DNA of 64,000 nt from GCA-2862585 sp965661345. Lineage in GTDB: Bacteria > Bacteroidota > Bacteroidia > Flavobacteriales > UBA7312. The position numbers and the translations under genes are program-made. The notes beneath the pieces are model-generated. The model did no database searches. It was given only the letters and a program-made list of their open reading frames with translations, and was not told where the DNA came from. Below, piece after piece: positions 34,377 to 43,084 of this stretch (positions are counted from its first letter, which is position 1; each line of letters begins with the position of its first letter). The stretch spans positions 317,653 to 381,652 of the forward strand of contig CBFIDK010000001.1 in assembly GCA_965661345.1 (NCBI GenBank). Direction: 5' to 3'.

Positions 34377-35101
34377 TGAAGTTAAACGCTCAATACATAG
34401 TAAAGAAATACCGTAACAGAAAAGTTGTTAATGAGGTTTCACTTGAAGTAAATCAAGGTGAAATTGTTGGACTACTTGGTCCAAATGGTGCTGGCAAAAC
34501 AACTTCTTTTTACATAATGGTTGGTCTCGTTAAACCTGATAAAGGAAATGTTTTTTTGGATGAAAAAGACGTGACAGAAGAGCCTATGTACAGAAGAGCT
34601 CAAATGGGTATTGGTTATTTAGCGCAAGAGGCTTCAGTCTTTAGGAAGTTGAGCGTTGAGGATAATATTCTAGCAGTATTAGAGATGACTGATTTGTCTA
34701 AGGAAAAACAATTCGAAAAATTAGAGTCTCTTCTAGACGAGTTTGGGCTTCAACACATCAGAAAAAATCTTGGTGATTTACTTTCTGGTGGCGAAAGGCG
34801 CCGTACAGAAATAGCTCGTTGTCTTGCAACAGACCCAAAGTTTATTCTTCTAGATGAGCCATTTGCTGGAGTCGATCCTATAGCTGTTGAAGATATTCAG
34901 CAAATTGTTTCAAAATTAAAGGAGCGGAATATTGGGATTTTAATTACTGACCACAATGTTCACGAAACGCTTTCTATTACTGATAGAGCTTATCTCTTAT
35001 TTGAAGGTAAAATTTTAAAATCGGGTACTGCACAGGAGTTAGCAGCCGACGAACAAGTTAGAAGAGTGTATCTAGGTGAAAACTTCGAATTAAGAAGCTA
35101 A
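34376..35101 (+). CDS. lptB: LPS export ABC transporter ATP-binding protein
   Basis: Cytoplasmic ATPase powering LPS extraction from the inner membrane by LptFG. The 241-residue protein has Walker A GPNGAGKT at 35-42, the signature LLSGGERRRTEIARCLA, Walker B FILLDEPFAGVDPIAV and the switch LITDHNVHETL. The segment LSGGERRR with DEPFAGVDPIAVEDIQ is diagnostic for LptB over branched-chain amino acid ATPases. It ends a three-gene operon and overlaps the convergent purS by 12 bp, with no terminator visible. Confidence 0.96.
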   Translation: MKLNAQYIVKKYRNRKVVNEVSLEVNQGEIVGLLGPNGAGKTTSFYIMVGLVKPDKGNVFLDEKDVTEEPMYRRAQMGIGYLAQEASVFRKLSVEDNILAVLEMTDLSKEKQFEKLESLLDEFGLQHIRKNLGDLLSGGERRRTEIARCLATDPKFILLDEPFAGVDPIAVEDIQQIVSKLKERNIGILITDHNVHETLSITDRAYLLFEGKILKSGTAQELAADEQVRRVYLGENFELRS

Positions 35102-35353
35102 TTCAGCTTCGTAAATCTCAAATTTATAACCTTCCATAATCTGATTGCAAAGTAATTCTGTACAAGCTTTATCTACTTTTTCACTAGCTTCTGCTTTGTC
35201 CTTTGCTTCAATCTCCAAGGTAATGTGTTTACCAATTCTTACATTGGTTATTTCTGGCAAACCAACATTTTTCATGCTGCTACTTACGGCTTTTCCTTGT
35301 GGGTCTAAAAGTGCCTTGAGGGGCATTACATCAATCTCTGCAATAAATTTCAT
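35090..35353 (-). CDS. purS: Phosphoribosylformylglycinamidine synthase subunit PurS
   Basis: Small subunit of the three-part PurLQS FGAM synthase in purine synthesis. The 87-residue protein shows the PurS pattern: an N-terminal beta strand with KALLDPQGKAV, then NVRIGKHITLEIEA, and a C-terminal NQIMEGYKFEIYEA. purL and purQ are not adjacent. It overlaps pssA by 4 bp on the same strand and lptB by 12 bp on the opposite strand, so its last four codons are read on both strands. Confidence 0.93.
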   Translation of the reverse strand: MKFIAEIDVMPLKALLDPQGKAVSSSMKNVGLPEITNVRIGKHITLEIEAKDKAEASEKVDKACTELLCNQIMEGYKFEIYEAELAS

Positions 35354-36054
35354 TTTCTTGGATTATTTATGAACGATAATACTGTATACAAAAGTATAAT
35401 AATTGGCACAGCTACAAAATGGAAAAGCAATAATAATAGTATACTTAATCCAATTAATATAAAACGGTTTTGGTTGCCTGCCCATTTATAAGATTTAAAC
35501 TTAAGTGCTATAAACGGCAGACTAGACACCATAAGCCAACACATTGCTAAAACAAATAGTATTAGAACTATTTTTTGAGATAAAAATTCGAGTAAAAAAC
35601 TATCGTTTTCAAAATGTGAAGCTATGGGGATAGCAATGAAAAACAATGCATTTGCTGGAGTTGGAAGGCCAATAAAAGTATCAGATTGATTAGTGTCGAT
35701 ATTAAATTTCGCCAATCTGTAAGCCGAAAAAAGCGGGATCAAAAAAGCAATGTATGCCAGAGTGTCAAAATTAAATTCATTAGAATCACCCATTAAAATA
35801 AGTTTGAAAACAATAACACTTGGCGCTACACCAAATGTAACTAAGTCGGCCAGGCTGTCTAATTGCTTGCCTAATTCGCCGCTAACTTTAAGTAATCGCG
35901 CAAAAAAACCATCAAAAAAGTCCAAAAAGGCTCCGCTTAAAATGCAAATTGAAGCAAAGAATAATTCGTTAGAGTAGGCAAACTTTATGGCTAATAAGCC
36001 AAAAAATAAATTACCTAATGTAAATAGATTCGGTATATGTCTTGAAATGCTCAA
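35350..36054 (-). CDS. pssA: CDP-diacylglycerol-serine O-phosphatidyltransferase
   Basis: Makes phosphatidylserine, precursor of phosphatidylethanolamine. The 234-residue multi-helix membrane enzyme contains the complete CDP-alcohol phosphotransferase signature D-x2-D-G-x2-A-R-x8-G-x3-D-x3-D (DFFDGFFARLLK, then GKQLDSLAD). The N-terminus (SRHIPNLFTLGNLFFGLLAI) is typical of the integral-membrane PssA subclass rather than the phospholipase D-like enterobacterial type. It is divergent from lnt with 36 bp between starts, and overlaps purS by 4 bp. Confidence 0.94.
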   Translation of the reverse strand: MSISRHIPNLFTLGNLFFGLLAIKFAYSNELFFASICILSGAFLDFFDGFFARLLKVSGELGKQLDSLADLVTFGVAPSVIVFKLILMGDSNEFNFDTLAYIAFLIPLFSAYRLAKFNIDTNQSDTFIGLPTPANALFFIAIPIASHFENDSFLLEFLSQKIVLILFVLAMCWLMVSSLPFIALKFKSYKWAGNQNRFILIGLSILLLLLFHFVAVPIIILLYTVLSFINNPRK

Positions 36055-36090
36055 TTAATGCGATATTTGTTATTGCAATAATACAAAAAG

Positions 36091-37614
36091 ATGTATCGTA
36101 ATTTATTACTTTGTTTGGCTTCTGCTTTATTACTGGTTTTTTCATGGCCATCTGATGGCTTTCCATTTCTTATCTTTTTTGCTTTTGTTCCTTTGTTCTC
36201 AATTGTAGAGAATGCACCTAATAAGAAGCAAGTATTTTTTTACTCTTTACTGGTATTTGTGCTTTGGAATTTTGGAACGACTTATTGGATTTATCACGCA
36301 AGTTTATTCGGTGTTATTGCAGCCATACTTGTAAACAGTATTCTGATGTCTACCGTAATACTTTTGTTTTCAGTAGTGCGCTCAAAATTTAACGACAGAA
36401 GAGCTTGGTGGGCATTAATAACTTTTTGGTTAAGCTTTGAATATTTACATTTTAACTGGGATTTATCTTGGCCTTGGTTGACTTTGGGCAATGCCTTTTC
36501 AACATATACAAGTATCATTCAATGGTACGAGTATACAGGTGTACTTGGCGGTAGCTTATGGATATTGCTGTTTAATGTAGTAGTGTACCATTCATTTAAA
36601 AATAAAAAAGTTTATCGCTTACCATTCATTGTTTTAACACTCCCTTTTTTACTCAATATCTTTATTGGGGCTGAAGAAAAAGGTCAAGAAGTAAATGTAG
36701 TGGTCGTTCAGCCAAATATTGACCCTTATTTTGAAAAGTTTGATGGACTTTCTTCATTAGAGCAATTAGAAAAACTTATTGAATTAGTTGAGCCTGAATT
36801 AGATTCTACTGTTGACTATCTAATTGGGCCTGAAACAGCAATAGTTGACGGTTTGTGGGAGAATAAAATAGAGTATTCAAATGAAATAATCCGATTAAGA
36901 AAGTTAATTGATAAGTATCCGCAATTGTCAATTATAGTTGGAGCAACAACCTTCAAAGTGTATGACTCTTCAGATGAAATAAGTAAGACTGCTCGAAAAT
37001 TTATTGATTCAGAAAACTATTATGATGTTTACAATTCCGCTATTTCTGTTCAGAAAGACGATTTGTCAATTTATCATAAATCAAAGCTAGTACAAGGTGT
37101 TGAATTTACGCCATTTTCATTTTTATTGGACAATTTTGAATTTTTAACCATCGACCTAGGCGGTATTTCTGGAAGCTTAGGTACTCAAGATTACAGAGAA
37201 GTTTTCAGAGGAAAAGCCAACGTTGCTCCTATTATTTGTTATGAATCTATATTTGGAGAATTCACCTCCGAATATGTCCGAAATGGCTCAGATTTATTTA
37301 CCATAATAACTAACGATGGTTGGTGGAAGGATACGCCTGGCTACAAGCAACATTTAAACTATGCCAGTTTACGAGCTATCGAATGCAGACGGCCAATTGC
37401 CCGGTCCGCAAATACAGGCATTTCAGCTTTTATAGATATAAAAGGAAAAATACATCAGCCCACGCTTTGGGATGAAGAGGTTGTTATTAAAAAAACATTA
37501 GTAACCAATTCAGACATTACTTTTTATGTGCGTTTTGGAGATTATATCGGACGGATTTCGGCATTTATTGCCGTAATGTTCATTAGTTTTTCTTTGGCAG
37601 TTAGAAGAAAATAA
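36091..37614 (+). CDS. lnt: Apolipoprotein N-acyltransferase
   Basis: Adds the third acyl chain to lipoproteins at the periplasmic face of the inner membrane. The 507-residue protein has six N-terminal helices and a nitrilase-fold domain with all three catalytic residues: Glu in GPETAIVDG, Lys in YHKSKLVQGVEFTPF, and Cys in PIICYESIFGEF. The following NDGWWKDTPGYKQHLNYA is also family-typical. Several predicted lipoproteins in this window would be its substrates. Its stop lies 2 bp from that of the convergent 87-residue gene. Confidence 0.96.
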   Translation: MYRNLLLCLASALLLVFSWPSDGFPFLIFFAFVPLFSIVENAPNKKQVFFYSLLVFVLWNFGTTYWIYHASLFGVIAAILVNSILMSTVILLFSVVRSKFNDRRAWWALITFWLSFEYLHFNWDLSWPWLTLGNAFSTYTSIIQWYEYTGVLGGSLWILLFNVVVYHSFKNKKVYRLPFIVLTLPFLLNIFIGAEEKGQEVNVVVVQPNIDPYFEKFDGLSSLEQLEKLIELVEPELDSTVDYLIGPETAIVDGLWENKIEYSNEIIRLRKLIDKYPQLSIIVGATTFKVYDSSDEISKTARKFIDSENYYDVYNSAISVQKDDLSIYHKSKLVQGVEFTPFSFLLDNFEFLTIDLGGISGSLGTQDYREVFRGKANVAPIICYESIFGEFTSEYVRNGSDLFTIITNDGWWKDTPGYKQHLNYASLRAIECRRPIARSANTGISAFIDIKGKIHQPTLWDEEVVIKKTLVTNSDITFYVRFGDYIGRISAFIAVMFISFSLAVRRK

Positions 37615-37616
37615 TT

Positions 37617-37880
37617 TTACTCAGCAGAAACTTCTTCTGCGATAGAATCAATTGACAAAATAGTGTCCATTTCAGTGTAAAAGTCTTCTTCGATAGTTTC
37701 TGTTCCAAAGGTAACCATATTCAAATTTACTGTCTTATTTGTGCTTGAAGCCTCAATCGATACAGATGCATTCATTTGAGTATTATTAACTGTTGGGGTA
37801 GAATTAGTAATGTTGTAAAACCCTAATCCAAAGGCTGCCAAAACGAGCACTGCCGTGATGATAAATTCGCTTTGTTTCAT
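37617..37880 (-). CDS. Small membrane-anchored periplasmic protein (87 residues), unknown
   Basis: A single N-terminal hydrophobic segment (about residues 6-24, EFIITAVLVLAAFGLGFYNI) with a lone preceding Lys suggests an uncleaved anchor. The remaining 60 residues are low in complexity, Asn/Thr/Ser-rich and then acidic (EEDFYTEMDTILSIDSIAEE). No family is recognised. It could be an assembly or stress accessory, but there is no direct evidence. It lies between the convergent lnt and the divergent pabB. Confidence 0.6.
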   Translation of the reverse strand: MKQSEFIITAVLVLAAFGLGFYNITNSTPTVNNTQMNASVSIEASSTNKTVNLNMVTFGTETIEEDFYTEMDTILSIDSIAEEVSAE

Positions 37881-37966
37881 GATAATAGTTCAATTAGTTA
37901 TATGCCAAGTTAAAAAAAATAATCCAATTACAATAAATTCTTATTCTTTACAGATGTAATAATCAT

Positions 37967-37974
37967 TAGTTTTG
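37967..37974 (+). promoter_or_regulatory. -7 promoter box of pabB (TAGTTTTG)
   Basis: An exact TAnnTTTG match ending four bases before the pabB GTG start. It predicts a leaderless mRNA with a GTG initiator for the pabB-tilS run. Confidence 0.55.
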
Positions 37975-37978
37975 TAGG

Positions 37979-39271
37979 GTGAGACAAACGGCTACATATC
38001 AGATTGCAAATATTGACGCCTTCAAGAAAAATCTATTGTTTTGGGCATCTCAATTTCAAGAAACAGCTGCCTACATAGGAGGTATTGGCTTGGAAAATGG
38101 TTTACATATGAAATACCATATGCTAGTTGGTGTAGATTCGATTTCAACACTTGTCTCCAATTCTGACTCATTCAATTCATTAAGGTCTTTTCACAATTCA
38201 AAAAAGGATTGGATGTTTGGATATATGAGCTATGATTTAAAAAATGAAGTTGAGGACTTACAATCTAATAATGCCGATGAGTTAGACCTTCCTAATGTGT
38301 ATTTTTTTCAGCCTAAGTGGGTATTTGAAATTATAGAAAATGACATTAGTATTCACTTTCCTTTGGATGTGTCTAGAAAAGAAATGCAGTTAGTTTTTAA
38401 GGAAATTATGCAGACTGAAATTGATGAGTATAAGCCATCTTCAGTAAGTGTAAACGGTAGAATATCCAAAGCAGAATACATCTCGACTTTCAATAAGCTA
38501 CAAGAGCATATTAAACGAGGTGATATTTATGAAATTAACTTTTGTCAAGAATTTTTTGCAAAGTCAGCGGATTTGAATCCAGTAAATACTTTCGAAAATC
38601 TGTATAGAATTTCGAATTCACCGTTTTCGGCTTTTTTTAGAAGCGATGATTTGTATCTAATGAGTGCTAGCCCAGAGCGTTATATCAAGAAAGTTAAAAG
38701 TACAATCATATCCCAACCCATTAAAGGGACAAGAAAAAGAGGCCTAAGCGAGCAAGAAGACTTAGCTTTAAAAGAGGACCTTCGGCAATGTCCAAAAGAA
38801 CAATCAGAGAACGTTATGATTGTTGATTTAGTCCGCAATGATTTGTCAAAAACATCCAAGAAATCTTCTGTGCAGGTGGAAGAATTGTTTGGCGTTTATT
38901 CCTTTACCCAAGTTCATCAGATGATTTCTACAATAACATCTGAGCTAAAAGATGACGTTCATTGGACTGAGGTTTTAAAAACTACATTTCCTATGGGAAG
39001 TATGACTGGCGCTCCAAAAATAAGAGCCATGCAACTTATTGAAGAATTCGAAGCCTTTAAAAGAGGATTGTATTCAGGTTCAGTAGGCTACATTACCCCT
39101 TCAGGAGATTTTGATTTTAATGTGATAATCAGAAGCATAATTTACGATGCAGCTAAACGCTATGTATCTCTGGCTGTTGGAAGTGCCATTACCGCTAAAG
39201 CAAATCCGGAAACCGAATACGCCGAATGTGAATTAAAAGCAAAAGCCATGTTGGAGGTGCTAAATGCTTAA
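37979..39271 (+). CDS. pabB: Aminodeoxychorismate synthase component I
   Basis: Chorismate-utilising enzyme making 4-amino-4-deoxychorismate for folate. The 430-residue protein has GDIYEINFCQEFFA, QPIKGTRKRG, MIVDLVRNDLSK and PMGSMTGAPKIRAMQLIEEF. The P-I-K-G-T lysine marks PabB, since anthranilate synthase TrpE has P-I-A-G-T. It starts with GTG at 37979; the next in-frame Met is residue 44 and would lose conserved sequence. The glutamine amidotransferase PabA and lyase PabC are not adjacent. tilS begins 8 bp before its stop. Confidence 0.93.
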   Translation: MRQTATYQIANIDAFKKNLLFWASQFQETAAYIGGIGLENGLHMKYHMLVGVDSISTLVSNSDSFNSLRSFHNSKKDWMFGYMSYDLKNEVEDLQSNNADELDLPNVYFFQPKWVFEIIENDISIHFPLDVSRKEMQLVFKEIMQTEIDEYKPSSVSVNGRISKAEYISTFNKLQEHIKRGDIYEINFCQEFFAKSADLNPVNTFENLYRISNSPFSAFFRSDDLYLMSASPERYIKKVKSTIISQPIKGTRKRGLSEQEDLALKEDLRQCPKEQSENVMIVDLVRNDLSKTSKKSSVQVEELFGVYSFTQVHQMISTITSELKDDVHWTEVLKTTFPMGSMTGAPKIRAMQLIEEFEAFKRGLYSGSVGYITPSGDFDFNVIIRSIIYDAAKRYVSLAVGSAITAKANPETEYAECELKAKAMLEVLNA

Positions 39272-40571
39272 TATCTTATCAAATTTCATTTCTGAAAATA
39301 ACCTTATTTCAAAAGGGGATAGATTGTTACTTACGGTTAGTGGGGGTAAAGACAGTGTATGCATGGCGTATTTATTTAAGGATTTACAATTTGAATTTGG
39401 AATAGTGCATTGCAATTTTAAGTTAAGAGATGAAGAAAGCGATTTAGACGAGCAGTATGTAAGCAATTTGGCGAAACAATTTGGAGTAAAATTTTATTCG
39501 AAATCATTTGACACCAAAAATTATGCTAAAACTAACAAGCTATCAATTCAAATGGCTGCAAGAGATTTAAGGTATCAATTTTTTGATGAAATTTCACAAA
39601 AGCATTCCTATAATAAAATTCTGACAGCCCATCACTCAGATGATAACGTTGAAACATTATTGATTAAGAAAAGTAGAAATTCTAGCTTAGAGGCACTACA
39701 GGGCATCCCTTTAAAAAATGGAAAAATCATTCGTCCGATGCTATGTTTTAATGTTCAACAAATTGAAGGTTATATCAAAGAAAATGCCATTAAATACCGA
39801 TTAGATAAGTCAAACCTAACATCCGATTACCAAAGAAATAAATTAAGACATGAAGTATTACCTAATTTATCATCATCGGAATTGCTACAAGAAATTGAAG
39901 AAAATAAGCGTAAATACGCTTTCTTAAAAAGTAAAGTTGAGTATTATTTTGAGCATCATACTTTTGATGAAGAAGGCGCAAAAGTATTTGAAGCGGATTA
40001 TTTACATACTCAAGATGAAAAAAACAACATTTTGTACGAGTGTTTGAAAAGTTATGGCCCTTTTAACTGGAAGGATGTATTTTCATTATTGGATGCTGAA
40101 GTAGGTAAACAAGTTCTAAATACAGAATATCGACTAGTAAGAGAAAGAAATGGATTGTCACTTTCATCAATTCCAAAGCAATCCGATGAATATTTTTTAA
40201 TACATGAAGATGCCAAAGAATTGAATTTCCCTATTTCATTAAGTTTTAGCGTTCATAATTATTCATCTTTTGATTTTATAAAAGACAGTGCAGTTTCAAT
40301 ACTGGACTTCGATAAATTACATTTTCCATTAATGTTAAGGAAATGGCAGTTTGGAGATTCTTTTACCCCCTTAGGGATGAAAGGAAATAAAAAAATTAGC
40401 GATTATTTGATTGATAATAAATTTTCTACCATTCAAAAAGAAAATACTTGGGTCATTTGTTCGTTAGGTGATATTGTATGTATTGTTGGAGAACGTATAA
40501 ATGAGTCTTACAAACTTGTCGCAGAAACAGAAAAAGTTTATCTTGTCCAACCATTGAAAAATCAATCATGA
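39264..40571 (+). CDS. tilS: tRNA(Ile)-lysidine synthetase
   Basis: Modifies C34 of tRNA-Ile(CAU) to lysidine so that it reads AUA; essential in most bacteria. The 435-residue protein has the PP-loop LTVSGGKDSVCMA (SGGKDS at 26-31), then TAHHSDDNVETLLI and a family-typical C-terminal region with WQFGDSFTPLGMKGNKKISD. It overlaps pabB by 8 bp and the next gene by 4 bp, so it lies within an operon. Confidence 0.96.
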   Translation: MLNILSNFISENNLISKGDRLLLTVSGGKDSVCMAYLFKDLQFEFGIVHCNFKLRDEESDLDEQYVSNLAKQFGVKFYSKSFDTKNYAKTNKLSIQMAARDLRYQFFDEISQKHSYNKILTAHHSDDNVETLLIKKSRNSSLEALQGIPLKNGKIIRPMLCFNVQQIEGYIKENAIKYRLDKSNLTSDYQRNKLRHEVLPNLSSSELLQEIEENKRKYAFLKSKVEYYFEHHTFDEEGAKVFEADYLHTQDEKNNILYECLKSYGPFNWKDVFSLLDAEVGKQVLNTEYRLVRERNGLSLSSIPKQSDEYFLIHEDAKELNFPISLSFSVHNYSSFDFIKDSAVSILDFDKLHFPLMLRKWQFGDSFTPLGMKGNKKISDYLIDNKFSTIQKENTWVICSLGDIVCIVGERINESYKLVAETEKVYLVQPLKNQS

Positions 40572-41059
40572 GTGATGAATTATTATTTGAGGAAAGCCAG
40601 CATTTAGGCTACAACCGTTTATCTTTTTTAAGAAGGATGGTTCTAGCTCTTTTTTGTTTCTTATCCTTTTACTGGTCGGAAAACACTCAAGATGCTATTG
40701 GCTCTGGTAGTCTTTTATTTTTCTTAGGCGTTGCAATAGTTTTAGTGTCCGCAGTACTTGTTTTTATTATTCATTTCAAAACTAAAGTCAGCAATGGAAG
40801 TATTATCCTGGAAGGACTTTGGACAGCTCGAAAAGTTAAAATTGATTTGTCATCCATCAAAAGTGTTTCCAAAATAAATTACAGCAGGTTCTTTTTTAAT
40901 AGAGCGGTATATAACTTACATAGAAAAGGTGCGATACATTTTTATACTAGAGGAAAAGAATGTATAGAATTAGTCGATAAAGATGGCTTAAGGTATCTTA
41001 TTGGCAGTCAAAAACCTTCGGAATTACTATTAGTTTTAAAACAACAGATAAATAAATAA
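40568..41059 (+). CDS. Hypothetical two-helix membrane protein (163 residues)
   Basis: An acidic N-terminus is followed by helices at about 23-37 (MVLALFCFLSFYW) and 48-70 (SLLFFLGVAIVLVSAVLVF), and then a soluble domain of about 90 residues with alternating beta pattern (SNGSIILEGLWTARKVKIDL, ECIELVDKDGLRYLIGSQ), resembling a bacterial PH-like fold. It overlaps tilS by 4 bp and ends 2 bp before dsbD. The overall layout is similar to the 143-residue protein at 27635-28066. Function unknown. Confidence 0.75.
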   Translation: MSDELLFEESQHLGYNRLSFLRRMVLALFCFLSFYWSENTQDAIGSGSLLFFLGVAIVLVSAVLVFIIHFKTKVSNGSIILEGLWTARKVKIDLSSIKSVSKINYSRFFFNRAVYNLHRKGAIHFYTRGKECIELVDKDGLRYLIGSQKPSELLLVLKQQINK

Positions 41060-41061
41060 TT

Positions 41062-43059
41062 ATGAAAAAACATCTTTTAGCCCTTTTATTATTCTTACCA
41101 AGCTTACTATTTTCTCAAATTTTCAATCCCGTTGAATGGACTTTTTTCCAGGAAGATCTAGGTAACTCAGAATATAATTTAGTTTTCGAAGCCAACATTG
41201 AAGACGGATGGTATGTTTACTCTCAATTTGTTGGCGATGATGGTCCGATACCAACCGCTTTTACGTTTTTTGAATCTGAAAATTATGAGCTAGTTGGAAA
41301 TACTGAAGAAGGAACTCCCATTGAAGAGTTCGATCCTAACTTTGATATGGTGCTCAAGTATTTTAAGAAAAAGGCAGTTTTTAGTCAAAAAGTAAAACTG
41401 ACGTCTAACTCATCTAATGTTAGTGGTGAATTTGTCTTTATGGTTTGCGATGAGGCGCAATGCTTACCGCCAGAGTATGTTGAATTCTCTTTTGAATTGG
41501 GAAGCGGTGAATCCTCAAGTGCAGAAACAGAAACAGTTGTTGAAGAAAATTCATCTTCTCTTAATTTAGTAAATTCAGAAGACACACCTTCATCAAACAA
41601 TTCGAATGAAAAATCAAAAAAAGGAATGTGGAGCATATTTTTTATTGCATTCTTTAGTGGTTTTGCAGCCTTATTAACCCCTTGTGTATTTCCGATGATT
41701 CCAATGACGGTGAGCTATTTTACTAAGCAGAGTAAAAGCAAAGCAAAAGGAGTTTCTAATGCTATTATTTATGGTTTATCCATCATATTCATATATGTCG
41801 CTTTAGGCGTTGGTGTATCGGCTATTTTTGGTCCAGAGGTATTGAACAGCATGGCAACAAATGCGTATTTTAATATTGCTTTCTTCTTATTATTAGTTGT
41901 TTTTGCAGCCTCTTTTTTAGGCGCATTTGAATTAACATTACCACATTCATGGATAAACAAAGCGGATAAAGCTTCTGATCGAGGAGGGCTTATAGGCATC
42001 TTCTTTATGGCATTAGTATTGGCATTGGTATCATTTTCTTGTACTGGACCTATTGTTGGAACACTTTTAGTTGAAGCAGCATCTGGAGGTGATTATTTAG
42101 GGCCGGTAATTGGAATGTTAGGATTTTCATTAGCTATTGCTTTACCATTTGCACTATTTGCGGCATTCCCAGGTTGGTTAAATTCATTACCGCAATCTGG
42201 TGGTTGGCTAAATTCTGTAAAGGTTGTTTTAGGATTTTTAGAGTTGGCTTTAGCATTCAAATTTTTATCAAACGCAGATTTGGTTTGGCAAACTCACCTT
42301 TTAGAAAGAGAACTATTTATTGCAATTTGGATAGTAATATTTGCTTTACTAACCATGTATTTATTAGGAATGTTTAAGTTGTCGCATGATAGCGACTTAA
42401 AATACCTTTCTGTAGGAAGATTATTTTCTGCGATACTAACTGGAGTATTGACCATTTATATGATACCTGGACTGTGGGGAGCGCCTTTAAAGTTAATCAA
42501 TGCTTTTCCTCCGCCAATGCATTACAGTGAATCACCCTATGGTGTAGGATATACTGCTGGCGGCGGGGCTTCAGCAGATTCTCACAATGAGAATGAAGGG
42601 CAACACTTAGGGCCTCAAGGGCTAATGGTCTTTCATGAATATCAGGACGGACTAGATTATGCTAAGAAAGTAGGCTTGCCAGTAATGATAGATTTTACAG
42701 GTTGGGCATGTGTGAATTGCCGTAAAATGGAAGAGGAAGTATGGTCTAATCCAGAAGTTAAGCAAATCCTTAGAGATGAGGTTGTGCTCGTTTCTTTATA
42801 TGTTGATGAAAGAACACCTCTACCAGAAAACGAGCAATACGAAACTACAATTGCTGGTAAAAAGAAGAAAGTAAGAACAGTAGGAGATAAGTGGACAGTG
42901 CTTCAGGCTGAAACGTATAAGACAAATTCTCAGCCATATTACGTAATTCTAGACCATGATGAAAATCAATTAGGTGTTTCGGCAAATTATCAAGACTATG
43001 GCAAAGTTGATTTATTTAAATCATGGCTTGAAGATGGAATAGATAGATTCTACGACTAA
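41062..43059 (+). CDS. dsbD: Thiol:disulfide interchange protein DsbD
   Basis: Moves reducing power from cytoplasmic thioredoxin to the periplasm. All three parts are present in 665 residues: a signal peptide (MKKHLLALLLFLPSLLFSQ) and N-terminal alpha domain; a Ser/Glu-rich linker near 150-190; an eight-helix region with paired cysteines in LLTPCVFPMIPMTVSYF and VSFSCTGPIVGTLL; and a C-terminal thioredoxin-like domain with C550-V-N-C553 (DFTGWACVNCRKMEEEVW). It probably helps lipoprotein or c-type cytochrome thiol reduction. It lies 2 bp after the 163-residue gene. Confidence 0.95.
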   Translation: MKKHLLALLLFLPSLLFSQIFNPVEWTFFQEDLGNSEYNLVFEANIEDGWYVYSQFVGDDGPIPTAFTFFESENYELVGNTEEGTPIEEFDPNFDMVLKYFKKKAVFSQKVKLTSNSSNVSGEFVFMVCDEAQCLPPEYVEFSFELGSGESSSAETETVVEENSSSLNLVNSEDTPSSNNSNEKSKKGMWSIFFIAFFSGFAALLTPCVFPMIPMTVSYFTKQSKSKAKGVSNAIIYGLSIIFIYVALGVGVSAIFGPEVLNSMATNAYFNIAFFLLLVVFAASFLGAFELTLPHSWINKADKASDRGGLIGIFFMALVLALVSFSCTGPIVGTLLVEAASGGDYLGPVIGMLGFSLAIALPFALFAAFPGWLNSLPQSGGWLNSVKVVLGFLELALAFKFLSNADLVWQTHLLERELFIAIWIVIFALLTMYLLGMFKLSHDSDLKYLSVGRLFSAILTGVLTIYMIPGLWGAPLKLINAFPPPMHYSESPYGVGYTAGGGASADSHNENEGQHLGPQGLMVFHEYQDGLDYAKKVGLPVMIDFTGWACVNCRKMEEEVWSNPEVKQILRDEVVLVSLYVDERTPLPENEQYETTIAGKKKKVRTVGDKWTVLQAETYKTNSQPYYVILDHDENQLGVSANYQDYGKVDLFKSWLEDGIDRFYD

Positions 43060-43084
43060 GTTTGTAGAAACAAAATAAACTTAA

